A DNA stretch of 56,561 bases, taken from NCBI GenBank assembly GCA_964448045.1, contig CAYUVF010000024.1, positions 1-56,561 of the forward strand, in the 5' to 3' direction. Within the stretch, counting starts at the first letter, position 1, and each line of letters begins with the position of its first letter. A program made the position numbers and the translations under genes. Positions 33,483-42,304 of this stretch are shown here, piece after piece. The notes under the pieces were generated by a model, which was given only the letters and a program-made list of their open reading frames with translations, did no database searches and had not been told where the DNA came from. The stretch is from CAYUVF01 sp964448045 (lineage in GTDB: Bacteria; Bacteroidota; Rhodothermia; Rhodothermales; Salinibacteraceae).

Positions 33483-35978
33483 ATGCTTCGCAACTACCTC
33501 ACCACGGCCCTGCGCACCCTGCGGCGGCGGTCTGGATTCACCGTCCTCAACATCACCGGGCTCGCGCTCGGACTCACGTGCTGCCTCTCGATCGGCCTCT
33601 ACGTCCAGCACGAGCTGAGCTACGACACCCACCACGCCAAGGCCGAGCGCATCGTCCGCGTCGTTCAGAACACCGACGGCGACGGCACGGCCTGGGTCGG
33701 CGGGGCCATGGCACCGCTCCTGGCCGAGGACTTCCCGCAGATTGAGGAGACGGTCCGCTTCCACCGCGCAAACACGCCCGTGCGGCGGCCCGATACCGAG
33801 CAGATCGTGGAGGTGGAGGACTTTATCTACGCGGACTCCTCGGCATTCGACGTGTTCGATTTCCCGCTCGTGCAGGGCGACCCGGAGACGGCCCTGGCGC
33901 GGCCGGGCACCGTCGTCCTCACCGAGGAGGCGGCCACCCGACACTTCGGCGATGCCGATCCGATGGGCCAGACCCTCCTCGCCGGCGACCGGGAGCTGAC
34001 CGTCACCGGCGTGATGGAGGATCTTCCTGCGACGACGCACATGGCCATCGACATAATGACGTCGATGGCGACGTTCAAGCTCAACGTGTGGGGGAACGCG
34101 GATGGGCGCTTCAGAAGTTTCTGGTGGCCGCTCACATACACGTACGTCCTGCTGGACGAGGACGCCTCAGCGGCCGCCCTTGCGGAGCAGCTGCCCGACT
34201 TCATCCAGCGCCACCGCGACCCGAAAGCGGCGGCCGCGTACGTCCCCGACCTGCAGCCGCTCACCGACATCCACCTACGCGCGGACCAGTCCGGCGACTG
34301 GACCCCCGGCGGCAACATTGCGACGGTTTATCTCTTCGGCGGCGTCGCCATCTTCATCCTGCTCTTGGCATGCGTCAACTTCATGAACCTGGCCACGGCC
34401 CGCGCGGCCGAGCGGGCCAACGAGGTGGGCGTACGCAAGGCCATGGGCGCCGGGCGCGGGCAGCTCATGGGCCAGTTCTTCGGCGAGGCGCTCCTGCTCA
34501 GCGGCGGTGCGGCGCTTTTGGCCGTGGGGATCACGACCGCGGCGCTGCCGGCCTTTCGCGATTTGGCGGCGCGTGAGCTGGCGTGGCCGGCGCTGGGCGA
34601 TCCATTCTGGGCGGTGGTGGCGGCGGTCGTTGGCCTGACGGGCCTCGTGGCGGGGAGCTATCCGGCGCTCTACCTCTCGCGCTTTCAGGCGGCGGAGGTG
34701 CTCAAGCAGCAGGGCCGGACGCGCGTCGGCGGGGCGGCGTGGCTGCGGCGCGGGCTGGTGGTGTTTCAGTTTGCGGTGTCGGTGGCGCTCATCGCGGGGA
34801 CGGCGATCGCGTATCAGCAGCTCAGCTTCCTGCAGACGGCCGACCTCGGCTTCGACAAAGAGGCGCTCGTCACCGTCGACATCAATAACACCGGAGATCA
34901 AATCGACGCCATGACGCAGCAGTTCGAGCGGACGCTGGGCGTGCAGGCGGTGACGCTCTCGTCCGGCACGCCAGGCATCGGGGGCATCGGCAACCCGCGC
35001 CTTGAGCTCGCGCCCTTCACGCCGCCCGAGCAGTTGGAGCAGGCCGGCACGCGCATGCAGCACCAGACGGTGGGCTTCGACTACTTCGAGATGCTGGGCA
35101 TCGAGATCCTCGCCGGGCGCACCTTCTCCCGCGAGCGGCCCGCCGATCTCGGGCAGGCCATTGACACGCCGAGCGAGTTCCGCGAGACGTCGTACGACGG
35201 ACGCGCCTTCGTGATTAACCGCGCGATGGCCGAGGCGCAGGGCTGGACGCCCGACGAGGCGCTGGGCAAAGAGATCCGCGCCTTCTCGTACGAGAACGGG
35301 AACACGTACATGGATCACCGGGGGCAGGTCATCGGCGTGGTGGAGGATTATCACGCCCGGCCGCTCTACGAAGAGATCGAGCCGATGCTGTTCGAGGTGG
35401 GCCTCTTCCCCAGCGATGATGGATCGACGACCTATGTGAACGCATCGCAGTACCTCGTCAAGCTCGCGCCCGGCAGCGCCGCCGCGGCGATGGACCGCCT
35501 GCAGCAGGCCTGGAACGAGGTGCGCCCCAACGCGCCGTTCGAAGCCTCGTTCGTAGACGCCGCCCTCGATGCCCAGTACCGCGCCGACCGGCGGCTCGGC
35601 CAGCTCATCGGCCTCTTCAGCGGGATGGCGATCCTCATCGCGTGCCTCGGGCTCTTCGGCCTCGCGGCGTACACCGCGCAGCAGCGCACGCAGGAGATCG
35701 GCATCCGGAAGGCGCTGGGCGCCTCGCTCGGTGGGCTGGTCGTCAGCCTGTCGAAGGAGTTCGTCGCCCTGGTGGGCGTAGCGATCCTGGTGGCGGCGCC
35801 GCTCGCGTACTTCGGCATGCAGCAGTGGCTGCAGACGTTTGCCTACCGCATCGACATCGGCATTGGATCACTGGTCGGCGCCGGCGTTGTCGCGCTTATC
35901 ATCGCCATCGCCACCGTGAGCGTGCAAACGATCCGCGCCGCACGCATCGATCCGGTGAAGGCGCTGCGAACCGAATGA
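33483..35978 (+). CDS. MacB/FtsX-fold ABC permease 3
   Basis: 831 residues from ATG 33483. Same plan as permease 2: NYLTTALRTLRRRSGFTVLNITGL before TM1, first domain with FDVFDFPLVQGDPETAL, FtsX core (FILLLACVNFMNLATARAAERANEVGVRKAMGA), second periplasmic domain longer than in its siblings (insert around YENGNTYMDHRGQ), and second core ending IDPVKALRTE. It follows permease 2 with only a repeat element between, so both are probably transcribed from unit B and may form a heterodimer. Confidence 0.95.
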   Translation: MLRNYLTTALRTLRRRSGFTVLNITGLALGLTCCLSIGLYVQHELSYDTHHAKAERIVRVVQNTDGDGTAWVGGAMAPLLAEDFPQIEETVRFHRANTPVRRPDTEQIVEVEDFIYADSSAFDVFDFPLVQGDPETALARPGTVVLTEEAATRHFGDADPMGQTLLAGDRELTVTGVMEDLPATTHMAIDIMTSMATFKLNVWGNADGRFRSFWWPLTYTYVLLDEDASAAALAEQLPDFIQRHRDPKAAAAYVPDLQPLTDIHLRADQSGDWTPGGNIATVYLFGGVAIFILLLACVNFMNLATARAAERANEVGVRKAMGAGRGQLMGQFFGEALLLSGGAALLAVGITTAALPAFRDLAARELAWPALGDPFWAVVAAVVGLTGLVAGSYPALYLSRFQAAEVLKQQGRTRVGGAAWLRRGLVVFQFAVSVALIAGTAIAYQQLSFLQTADLGFDKEALVTVDINNTGDQIDAMTQQFERTLGVQAVTLSSGTPGIGGIGNPRLELAPFTPPEQLEQAGTRMQHQTVGFDYFEMLGIEILAGRTFSRERPADLGQAIDTPSEFRETSYDGRAFVINRAMAEAQGWTPDEALGKEIRAFSYENGNTYMDHRGQVIGVVEDYHARPLYEEIEPMLFEVGLFPSDDGSTTYVNASQYLVKLAPGSAAAAMDRLQQAWNEVRPNAPFEASFVDAALDAQYRADRRLGQLIGLFSGMAILIACLGLFGLAAYTAQQRTQEIGIRKALGASLGGLVVSLSKEFVALVGVAILVAAPLAYFGMQQWLQTFAYRIDIGIGSLVGAGVVALIIAIATVSVQTIRAARIDPVKALRTE

Positions 35979-36017
35979 TCCCCTCAACGCTATGGAACAG
36001 GTCTGCTCCCCGTGCCG

Positions 36018-36269
36018 ATGCCTGGTGAGGGGGAAACGTTAGAATTGGAGGTGACGGCGGGTGGAACGACGCACCTGATGCAGTACCGCATCGAAACCCT
36101 CCGATGGAGCGCCGACGCCGGACCGGAGGCGCGCTTCGAGCACCTCCGCACCTTCATCCAGCACTACGATCCCGACTGGACGCTCGTGCAGATGGGGGCG
36201 CCGGGCGACGGCGTCGTGCCCATCACCTTTCGGCAGCGCCGCACCACCCCGGCACCGCCCGATACGTAG
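36018..36269 (+). CDS. Small hypothetical protein
   Basis: 83 residues from the ATG at 36018; a GTG at 36012 is also in frame. No signal or membrane segment. Sequence such as LELEVTAGGTTHLMQYRIETLRW and FIQHYDPDWTLVQMG has an ordered, beta-alpha look and normal codon use, so it may be real, but I recognise no family. It lies 39 bp after permease 3. Confidence 0.45.
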   Translation: MPGEGETLELEVTAGGTTHLMQYRIETLRWSADAGPEARFEHLRTFIQHYDPDWTLVQMGAPGDGVVPITFRQRRTTPAPPDT

Positions 36270-36378
36270 CTCGCCGCTCTGCTCGGTGGAGGCGAGGCCC
36301 AACGCCGCAGAACAGGATCGACCGCTCGAAGTCACAGGCGGAGGCAGCCAATCCAGATGGGGATTGCAAACGCCGAGT

Positions 36379-36416
36379 TGTGCGCTGGCGCACGGGTCAG
36401 TGTGCGATAACGCCCA
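36379..36416. promoter_or_regulatory. Tandem enhancer sites, unit C
   Basis: TGTGCG-CTGG-CGCACG at 36379-36394 and TGTGCG-ATAA-CGCCCA at 36401-36416, start points exactly 22 bp apart. The 36270-36557 gap holds this and the promoter below, nothing else recognised. Confidence 0.75.
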
Positions 36417-36468
36417 CGTCCAGCGGCTCGACCTGCGCTGTTCAGCGCTGCGCACCGATGAGGGGCGG

Positions 36469-36484
36469 CGGCATGCCGATTGCC
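36469..36484 (+). promoter_or_regulatory. Sigma-54 promoter, unit C
   Basis: CGGCATGCCGATTGCC: GG and GC exactly 10 bp apart with a TTGC -12 box. It begins 52 bp after the second enhancer site and 89 bp before the ATG at 36558. Confidence 0.72.
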
Positions 36485-36557
36485 CTGCCACCCATGACTC
36501 CCCCACGCCGATGGTTGCGCGTGGACGTTTTTCGCCGTTCCATCCGTTCGATTCCTC

Positions 36558-36698
36558 ATGATTCGCAACTATCTGCTGAAGCGCGGCACGACGGAGGTGG
36601 CCGTCGGCGACCTCTACTTCGCCGATCCGTCGCTCTTCGACGTGTTCTCCTTCGAGTTGCTGCAGGGCGATTCCACGAACGCCCTTCGTAGTGAATAA
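36558..36698 (+). pseudogene. Internally deleted permease remnant
   Basis: 46 codons that splice three parts of a MacB/FtsX permease: the start motif MIRNYLL, a middle stretch DLYFADPSLFDVFSFELLQGD that aligns with the first periplasmic domain of the siblings, and a C-terminal ALRSE like the family's terminal ALRTE. About 750 codons are missing. The frame has stayed open and the promoter is intact, so a short peptide may still be made. Confidence 0.8.
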
Positions 36699-36712
36699 AT
36701 CCGCCCTCCGTT

Positions 36713-37843
36713 ATGCAAAAGCTCGTCTCCGCTCTCCTTCTCGCTGTCTGCGCGCTCCCGCTAAGCGCATGTGCCCAAGATACGGCGGTTGGCGTGGGGG
36801 AGGTCGAGTTCATTCGGCGGAGCGTCATGGTCGGCGCAGGCCAGAAAGAGGCGACGTCCGGCGATGTGGACGGCGACGGCCGCCCGGAGTGGCTGATCGT
36901 CGGCAACGATAGTCTCACGGTGCTCCGCGGAGGCGAAGACGGAATTGTGAGTATTCTGGAGCGGGGGCCCGCGGGATCGAGCCCGGCCGGACCGGATGCG
37001 GCCGACTTGGATGGGGATGGGCATCTCGACGTAGCGATCGCCAACCACAACACGCCCTATGTGACGCTGCTCCGCGGTGACGGCAACGGGGGCTTTCGGC
37101 CCTTCCCGGATTCGCCGCTGACGGTCGACGTGGATCCCCATCCGCATGCCGTCCGCACTGCCGATCTCGATGCGGACGGATACGCGGACCTGATCGTCGA
37201 CCATCGCGGCGCCGAGGGGCTGCTGGTCCTCCGAGGCGCGGGGGATGGCACGTTTGAGCCATCTGGCACCGTGGTGCCCGTGGGCGGCGATCCGTACCGC
37301 GGCATGGCCGTCGGCGATCTCAACGGCGACGGATCGCTCGATCTGGTCACGCCCAATCCGGACGGGGTGGGCGTCCTGATCAGCGACGATCCGGGCGAAC
37401 TCGCCTTCACCCGAGACGCCCTCGCCACGCAGGCCGGCCCCTTCGCCATCGCGCTGGCCGACGTGAACGCGGACGGGGCGCTGGATGTGATCGCCGCGCT
37501 GGATGAGGGCGCGTCCGCCATTCAGGTCTTTCTGGGCGATGGGCAGGGCGCCTTCCGCGAGGCGGCCGAGTCGCCGTTCGATCTCGCCCCCGGTGGCAAG
37601 CAGATCGCAACGGGGGATGTCAACGGCGACGGCGTGGCAGATGCCGTGGTCGCGGGCTGGAACGCATCGGAGGTGCTGATCCTGCTCGGCGGAACGCCGT
37701 CGATTCGGGCGGTTCGCCTTCCGGGCGCCGAGAATTCGTGGGGCCCCGCGGCCGCCGATCTGAATGGGGATGGAGCAGACGACCTCCTCATTCCGGATGC
37801 GGCCAGCGATCAAGCTATCCTCTACATGAGCCGCCGTGAATGA
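36713..37843 (+). CDS. FG-GAP/VCBS repeat lipoprotein, seven-bladed propeller
   Basis: 376 residues with signal peptide and lipobox LSAC (Cys about 20). Seven calcium-loop repeats are spaced about 45-60 residues apart: DVDGDGRPE, DLDGDGHLD, DLDADGYAD, DLNGDGSLD, DVNADGALD, DVNGDGVAD, DLNGDGADD, which gives a seven-bladed beta propeller as in integrin alpha heads. Such proteins act at the surface in ligand binding; the ligand is unknown. It lies 14 bp after the permease remnant, so it is probably transcribed from sigma-54 unit C. Ca2+ dependence is inferred from the DxDGDG loops. Confidence 0.9.
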   Translation: MQKLVSALLLAVCALPLSACAQDTAVGVGEVEFIRRSVMVGAGQKEATSGDVDGDGRPEWLIVGNDSLTVLRGGEDGIVSILERGPAGSSPAGPDAADLDGDGHLDVAIANHNTPYVTLLRGDGNGGFRPFPDSPLTVDVDPHPHAVRTADLDADGYADLIVDHRGAEGLLVLRGAGDGTFEPSGTVVPVGGDPYRGMAVGDLNGDGSLDLVTPNPDGVGVLISDDPGELAFTRDALATQAGPFAIALADVNADGALDVIAALDEGASAIQVFLGDGQGAFREAAESPFDLAPGGKQIATGDVNGDGVADAVVAGWNASEVLILLGGTPSIRAVRLPGAENSWGPAAADLNGDGADDLLIPDAASDQAILYMSRRE

Positions 37844-37905
37844 CGGCTCCGATGCCAGCGCGCCGTACCGTGACGCCTTTCGACCAATGACGAAAGCGGC
37901 ATCCG

Positions 37906-38480
37906 ATGATAGAAAACTACTTCAAGATCGTCTTCCGCACGCTTCACAAACAGCCGGTGTATGCCGGCATCAACACGGTTGGCCTGTCCATCGGAATGGC
38001 CGTGTGTGCTCCTCGGGCTGTATGTGGGGCACGAGTAGTCCTTCGATTGCTTCCACGGAGGCATCGACCGCATCGCCTGTGTCGTTGAAACCCGAACGAC
38101 CCCCGACGGCGCCAAGCGCGTGGCGAGCACAGCGGGGCCGGTTGCCCCTGCAGCCGCGGGGGAAGTGCCGGGCGTGGAGGCTGCGCCTCACGCAGATGTT
38201 TCGCGTTACCGTTGAGCGAGGCGAAACGCGATTCTACGTGGGAGACTATCTGCTCGCCGAGCCGAGCTTCTTCGACGTGTTCGATTTCCCGCTCGCTCAG
38301 GGCGATGCAGAGGCCGTGCTTCGGAAGTCCGGCACGGTTGTGCTCACCCACGCAGCGGCACAGCGCTATTTTGGCGAGGAAGATCCCATCGGAAAGACGC
38401 TCTCGATCGAGGCGTACGGTCCGGCGGCGTTGCCGGCGTTCAATGCACTGGCTGGGGAATCTGTGCGGTGGCGCGCACTC
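37906..38480 (+). pseudogene. Frameshifted permease pseudogene
   Basis: Starts MIENYFKIVFRTLHKQPVYAGINTVGLSIGMAVC like a normal permease. A frameshift follows at about 38007, the next frame reads LLGLYVGHE then hits TAG (38036), continues to DRIACVVETRT, and a further shift restores MFRVTVERGETRFYVGDYLLAE, FFDVFDFPLAQGDAEAVL and EEDPIGKTLSIEA. It then jumps to ALPAFNALAGESV, which belongs ~170 codons further on in the siblings, and ends. At least two frameshifts, a stop and a large deletion; it cannot make a transporter. Confidence 0.9.
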
Positions 38481-38499
38481 GACTGTGCGGATCCGCACA
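38462..38499. promoter_or_regulatory. Tandem enhancer sites, unit D
   Basis: TGTGCG-GTGG-CGCGCA at 38462-38477 and TGTGCGGATCCGCACA at 38484-38499 (perfect 16-bp palindrome), 22 bp apart. They overlap the tail of the permease pseudogene. Confidence 0.8.
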
Positions 38500-38561
38500 C
38501 CGGCGGAGGGCGCGCTGCTGAAAAAGCGCCTCTGCGGAGTGCTACGCCCGCCGCTGCAGGT

Positions 38562-38577
38562 TGGCACACGCGTTGAC
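38562..38577 (+). promoter_or_regulatory. Sigma-54 promoter, unit D
   Basis: TGGCACACGCGTTGAC: perfect TGGCAC -24 box and TTG at the right distance, but GA instead of GC at -12. It begins 62 bp after the second enhancer site, one helical turn more than in units A-C, and 84 bp before the ATG at 38646. Confidence 0.62.
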
Positions 38578-38645
38578 GTACGTTGACCCCGGCAGTGCCG
38601 GAGGGGGGCTGCTGCAGCGAAGGGTTCACGAATGCACGAAAACCG

Positions 38646-38960
38646 ATGCGACGACTCGCCGAAATCATGGTGCTTGTGGTGTGGCTGATCGGCGCTGCGG
38701 CGTCGGGGCTGACGGTGGAATGGACGGATGGGCCGTTCGCGGAGCCGTCTGAGGCGCCCACGTACGCCGTGACCGGCGCCTTCCAACTGGCCGTGGACGA
38801 CGACCGGGTCGCGCTGCGCGTCCGCGTGCCGGGGCTGCCGTGGACGATGGCGCTGGCCGCCCCCGCGCCCTCTGCACTCCCCGCGTCGTTGCCGCCCGCC
38901 TCCGTCGCTTCCGACTCCGACGATCCGCCCGATGCCGCTCCCGGCCGCGGCGCGCCGTAA
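38646..38960 (+). CDS. Small hypothetical protein with N-terminal hydrophobic segment
   Basis: 104 residues from ATG 38646. A hydrophobic stretch (about 6-20, IMVLVVWLIGAAASG) could be a signal or anchor; the middle is a beta-rich region (AVTGAFQLAVDDDRVALRVRV) and the end a Pro/Ala/Ser-rich tail, likely exported. No family recognised. It is the first gene after sigma-54 unit D and 38 bp before the ATPase gene, which suggests a role with the exporter. Real coding status is moderate. Confidence 0.5.
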   Translation: MRRLAEIMVLVVWLIGAAASGLTVEWTDGPFAEPSEAPTYAVTGAFQLAVDDDRVALRVRVPGLPWTMALAAPAPSALPASLPPASVASDSDDPPDAAPGRGAP

Positions 38961-38998
38961 TCTTTTTCCGCGCTTCATACCTGACTGAATGATCCGCT

Positions 38999-39700
38999 AT
39001 GATTCAACTCAGCAATATCACGAAATCGTACCGCAACGGCTTCTCGCGCACGTTTGTCCTCCGGCGCGTGAGCCTCACCATCGAGGAAGGCGAGTTCGTC
39101 ACCATCATGGGGCCGTCCGGTGCGGGCAAATCGACGCTGCTGCACATCATGGGCCTGCTCGATGAGCCGTCCGATGGCGAGTACTACCTCGGCGGCGAGC
39201 CGGCGCACACGATGACCGAGCGGCAGCGGACGGAAGTGCACCGCTCGCAGATCGGCTTCGTCTTTCAGGCCTACCATCTGATCGACGACCTGACGGTGTA
39301 CGAGAATCTGGAGACGCCGCTGCTCTATAAAGGGCTTTCGCGCTCGGAGCGTAAGAGCAAGGTCGCGTCGATGCTCGATCGCTTCGGCATCGTTGCCAAA
39401 CAGAAGCTCTTCCCGAGCCAGCTCTCTGGCGGGCAGCAGCAGCTCGTTGGGGTGGCGCGGGCGCTCATCATCGAGCCGCGCGTCATCCTCGCCGACGAGC
39501 CGACGGGCAACCTCCAATCGAGTCAAGGCGAGGCCATCATGGAGACGCTCCAGCGCCTGAACCGCGAGGACGGCGTGACCATCGTGCAGGTGACCCACTC
39601 CGAGACGCAGGCTGGCTACGGCGACCGCATCGTGACGCTCGTCGACGGGCGGGTGGAAGAAGACGTTCAGCTGCGCGAAACTGCGGTCTCGGCTGAGTGA
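38999..39700 (+). CDS. ABC exporter ATPase, MacB/LolD type (second)
   Basis: 233 residues. Walker A GPSGAGKSTLL (about 41-51), Q-loop VFQAYHLIDDLTVYENL, signature LSGGQQQLVGVARAL (the usual R is L), Walker B VILADEPTGNLQS, H-loop VTHSE. Note NLQS where the first ATPase has NLDS. It serves the three permeases that follow (39812, 42305, 44727). Expression probably from unit D. Confidence 0.95.
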   Translation: MIQLSNITKSYRNGFSRTFVLRRVSLTIEEGEFVTIMGPSGAGKSTLLHIMGLLDEPSDGEYYLGGEPAHTMTERQRTEVHRSQIGFVFQAYHLIDDLTVYENLETPLLYKGLSRSERKSKVASMLDRFGIVAKQKLFPSQLSGGQQQLVGVARALIIEPRVILADEPTGNLQSSQGEAIMETLQRLNREDGVTIVQVTHSETQAGYGDRIVTLVDGRVEEDVQLRETAVSAE

Positions 39701-39711
39701 AAGGATTATAT

Positions 39712-39795
39712 CGGGTGTTTGGGGAATCGCCAGTGCATGCCCCCTTGACGCTTCAACCCCACAACACATCAGCACACCCATCGCACATCCGAACA
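39712..39795. repeat. Gene-less inverted array element (degraded)
   Basis: CGGGTGTTTGGGG (39715-39727) faces ACCCCACAACACATCAGCACACCC-type words at 39756-39780. Imperfect inverted copies of CAACACCC-like units, filling the gap between ATPase and permease 4. Confidence 0.45.
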
Positions 39796-39811
39796 GCCTC
39801 GTCCCCGTCCC

Positions 39812-42211
39812 ATGCTCCGCAACTATCTCACGATTGCCCTCCGCACGCTCTGGAAGCACCGGGGTATCACCGCCATCAACATCTTGGGCCTCGCGGCCGG
39901 CATGGCGGTATGCCTCTTCGTTGGGCTGCTTATCTGGGATCAGGTGACGCACGACGCCTTCCACCCAGGGGCGGAACGCTTATACCGGGTCACCTCGATC
40001 CAGGGAAGCGCCTCGAATCAACCGTTTGCCACGTCGCCGGCCGAATTCGCACCTGTACTGCGCGAGGTCGTTTCCGGCACGGAAGCGGCTGCTCGCCTGC
40101 GCCGCGCAGATCAGAACGTGGTTCACGACGAGCAGGGGTTTGCAACCCGCGGCCTGTACGCGGACGCCTCGTTCTTTGACGTCTTTGGCTTCGACCTCGT
40201 GGCGGGGAACCCGGACAAGGTGCTGGCTGCCCCGTTCACGGCCGTGGTGACGCGGAAGATGGCCCAGCGGGTTTATGGCGACGCCGACCCAATCGGCCAG
40301 ACCTTTCGCCTGCCGAACGTGGGGACGTTCCGCGTAACGGGCATCGTGAACCGGGCAGACTACCGGTCGCACCTCGACTTTGACGTTTTGCTCTCGTTTG
40401 CGACACTGCAGCAGACGCGCCCGGACGACATCGCGCAGGACTGGCGGCAGGCGACGTCGTACTACACCTATCTGCGCCTCGCGCCGGGCACGACGCCGAG
40501 CGACCTTGTGCCCAGCCTGCGCCAGATCGAAGAGCAGTACCTCCCGCCGGACCCGAACGAGGGCGTGCCGACTCGCTTCGAACTGCAGGCCGTGGCAGAT
40601 ATCCCGCTTAGCGCGCCGCTCCTCAACGAAATTGCGACGGGTATGCTGCCGTCGAGCGTGGGCCTCTTTCTGGTGGTGCTGGCGCTGCTCGTCCTGGTGG
40701 CGGCCGGTTTCAACTACGTGAACCTGTCGACCGCGCGATCGCTGACACGGGCTCGCGAGGTGGGCGTTCGGAAGGCCATCGGCGCGCATCGGCAACAGGT
40801 GATGGGCCAGTTTACCGCGGAGGCCGTGGTGGTTGCGTGCGTGGCGTTCGCGGTGGCGCTCGTGCTGCTGCAGGGGCTCGTGCCAGCGTACAATCAGCTG
40901 TCGATTCACCAGGAGCTTGCCGCGCAGATCGATGTAACGCCCGGGCTCATGCTCTACGGACTGTTCGCCCTTTTCGCGCTCGCCGTGGGCGCCGTCGCGG
41001 GGCTCTACCCAGCGTGGCACCTCTCGCGGTTCCAGCCGGCGCGGATCCTGAAAGCCAGCGCGCAGCAGACGCCAGGCTTTTCGGGGATGACGCCGCGCAA
41101 GGTGCTGATCGTGCTGCAGTTCGCCATCGCGCTCATCGTGATCGTGACGACGACGCTCGTGTACCGGCAGGCGCAGCACATGGCCCGCGCCGATACCAAC
41201 TTCCGCACGAGCGGACTCGTCCAGGTCGAGTTGCAAGCGGCCGACTACGGACCGTTCCAGCAGAAGGCGCGCCAGCTGCCCGGCATTGAGCAGGTCGGGG
41301 CAGCGAGCGACGTGCCCCTGAGCGGGTCGATGCAATCAGTGGGCCTCCAGTCCGACCGCACGCCCGAGCCGCTGAATCACAGCCTGTACTACGCGCTCGA
41401 TTTCGAGGCGATGGAGGCGTTCGACTTCCCCTTCGTCGCCACCGGCAACTGGTCGGAAGCGCGCTTTGAGGGCGGGCAGACGGTCGTGATCAACGAGACA
41501 GCCGTGCGCGAGCTCGGCTTCGAATCGCCGCAGGCGGCCGTCGGCCAGCCGGTCACGCTCCACCGCGACACGGCGCGGGCCGTACAGATCATCGGTGTCA
41601 TCGAAGACTTCCAGTTCTTTTTCCTGGAGAGCAAGGCGCGACCGGTGGTCTTCCACTACAGCCCGTCCGACGTTCAGCTGGCCCTCGCGCAGGTCGCGCC
41701 CGGTAAGGAGCAGGCCGCGATCGAGCAGCTGCGTGCCACGTGGCGCCAGCTTGACGGCACGAACCCCCCGTCCGTGCGCCGCTACAGCGATGTATTCGGG
41801 GAGCGCTTTGCGGCGCCCCTGGCCGATGCAAGCTTTGTGTTGGGGCTCGGGGCCGGCCTCGCCATCCTGATCAGCTGCCTGGGCCTTCTCGGCATGGCAA
41901 CGTACACGGTGCAGACGCGCCTCCGCGAGATTGGCATCCGTAAGGCGATGGGGGCCTCCGTGTCAAGCATCCTCAGCCTGCTTTCGAAAGACGTCGCCGG
42001 TCTTGTCGCGATCGCCGTCGTGGCGGGGTTGCCCGTGGGGTGGTGGATCAATCAGCTCTGGCTGCAGAACGTTGCCTACCGTATTGAGCTCGGCTGGGGG
42101 ACGTTCGCGCTGAGCGCGGTGGGCATGCTGGCGCTCGCGCTCCTCGCTATCGGGCCGCAGACGATACGGGCTGCTCGTCTCGACCCGGCCACCACGCTGC
42201 GCGACGAGTGA
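39812..42211 (+). CDS. MacB/FtsX-fold ABC permease 4
   Basis: 799 residues. Starts MLRNYLTIALRTLWKHRGIT; TM1 about 20-42; first periplasmic domain with FFDVFGFDLVAGNPDKVL; first FtsX core (FLVVLALLVLVAAGFNYVNLSTARSLTRAREVGVRKAIGA); TM5 after PRKVLIVLQFAIALIVIV; second domain; second core (LISCLGLLGMATYTVQTRLREIGIRKAMGA); ends LDPATTLRDE. The last ~25 bases and the first bases after the stop are nearly identical to the end of permease 2, a sign of recent duplication or conversion. Works with the ATPase at 38999. Confidence 0.95.
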   Translation: MLRNYLTIALRTLWKHRGITAINILGLAAGMAVCLFVGLLIWDQVTHDAFHPGAERLYRVTSIQGSASNQPFATSPAEFAPVLREVVSGTEAAARLRRADQNVVHDEQGFATRGLYADASFFDVFGFDLVAGNPDKVLAAPFTAVVTRKMAQRVYGDADPIGQTFRLPNVGTFRVTGIVNRADYRSHLDFDVLLSFATLQQTRPDDIAQDWRQATSYYTYLRLAPGTTPSDLVPSLRQIEEQYLPPDPNEGVPTRFELQAVADIPLSAPLLNEIATGMLPSSVGLFLVVLALLVLVAAGFNYVNLSTARSLTRAREVGVRKAIGAHRQQVMGQFTAEAVVVACVAFAVALVLLQGLVPAYNQLSIHQELAAQIDVTPGLMLYGLFALFALAVGAVAGLYPAWHLSRFQPARILKASAQQTPGFSGMTPRKVLIVLQFAIALIVIVTTTLVYRQAQHMARADTNFRTSGLVQVELQAADYGPFQQKARQLPGIEQVGAASDVPLSGSMQSVGLQSDRTPEPLNHSLYYALDFEAMEAFDFPFVATGNWSEARFEGGQTVVINETAVRELGFESPQAAVGQPVTLHRDTARAVQIIGVIEDFQFFFLESKARPVVFHYSPSDVQLALAQVAPGKEQAAIEQLRATWRQLDGTNPPSVRRYSDVFGERFAAPLADASFVLGLGAGLAILISCLGLLGMATYTVQTRLREIGIRKAMGASVSSILSLLSKDVAGLVAIAVVAGLPVGWWINQLWLQNVAYRIELGWGTFALSAVGMLALALLAIGPQTIRAARLDPATTLRDE

Positions 42212-42304
42212 AATTGCCGATTGCCGATTGGGGGGATTGGTGAAATCTTCCACGCTTCCATCCCCCAATCATCCAATCCTCTAACCATCCAATCTTCCAA
42301 CCTC
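42212..42304. repeat. Gene-less inverted array element with octamers
   Basis: Left arm has two GATTGCC units then GATTGGGGGGATTGG (up to 42241). The right arm is octamers TCATCCAA, TCCTCTAA, CCATCCAA, TCTTCCAA, ending at the next start codon. The arms are inverted; about 16 bp lies between them. Confidence 0.7.
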
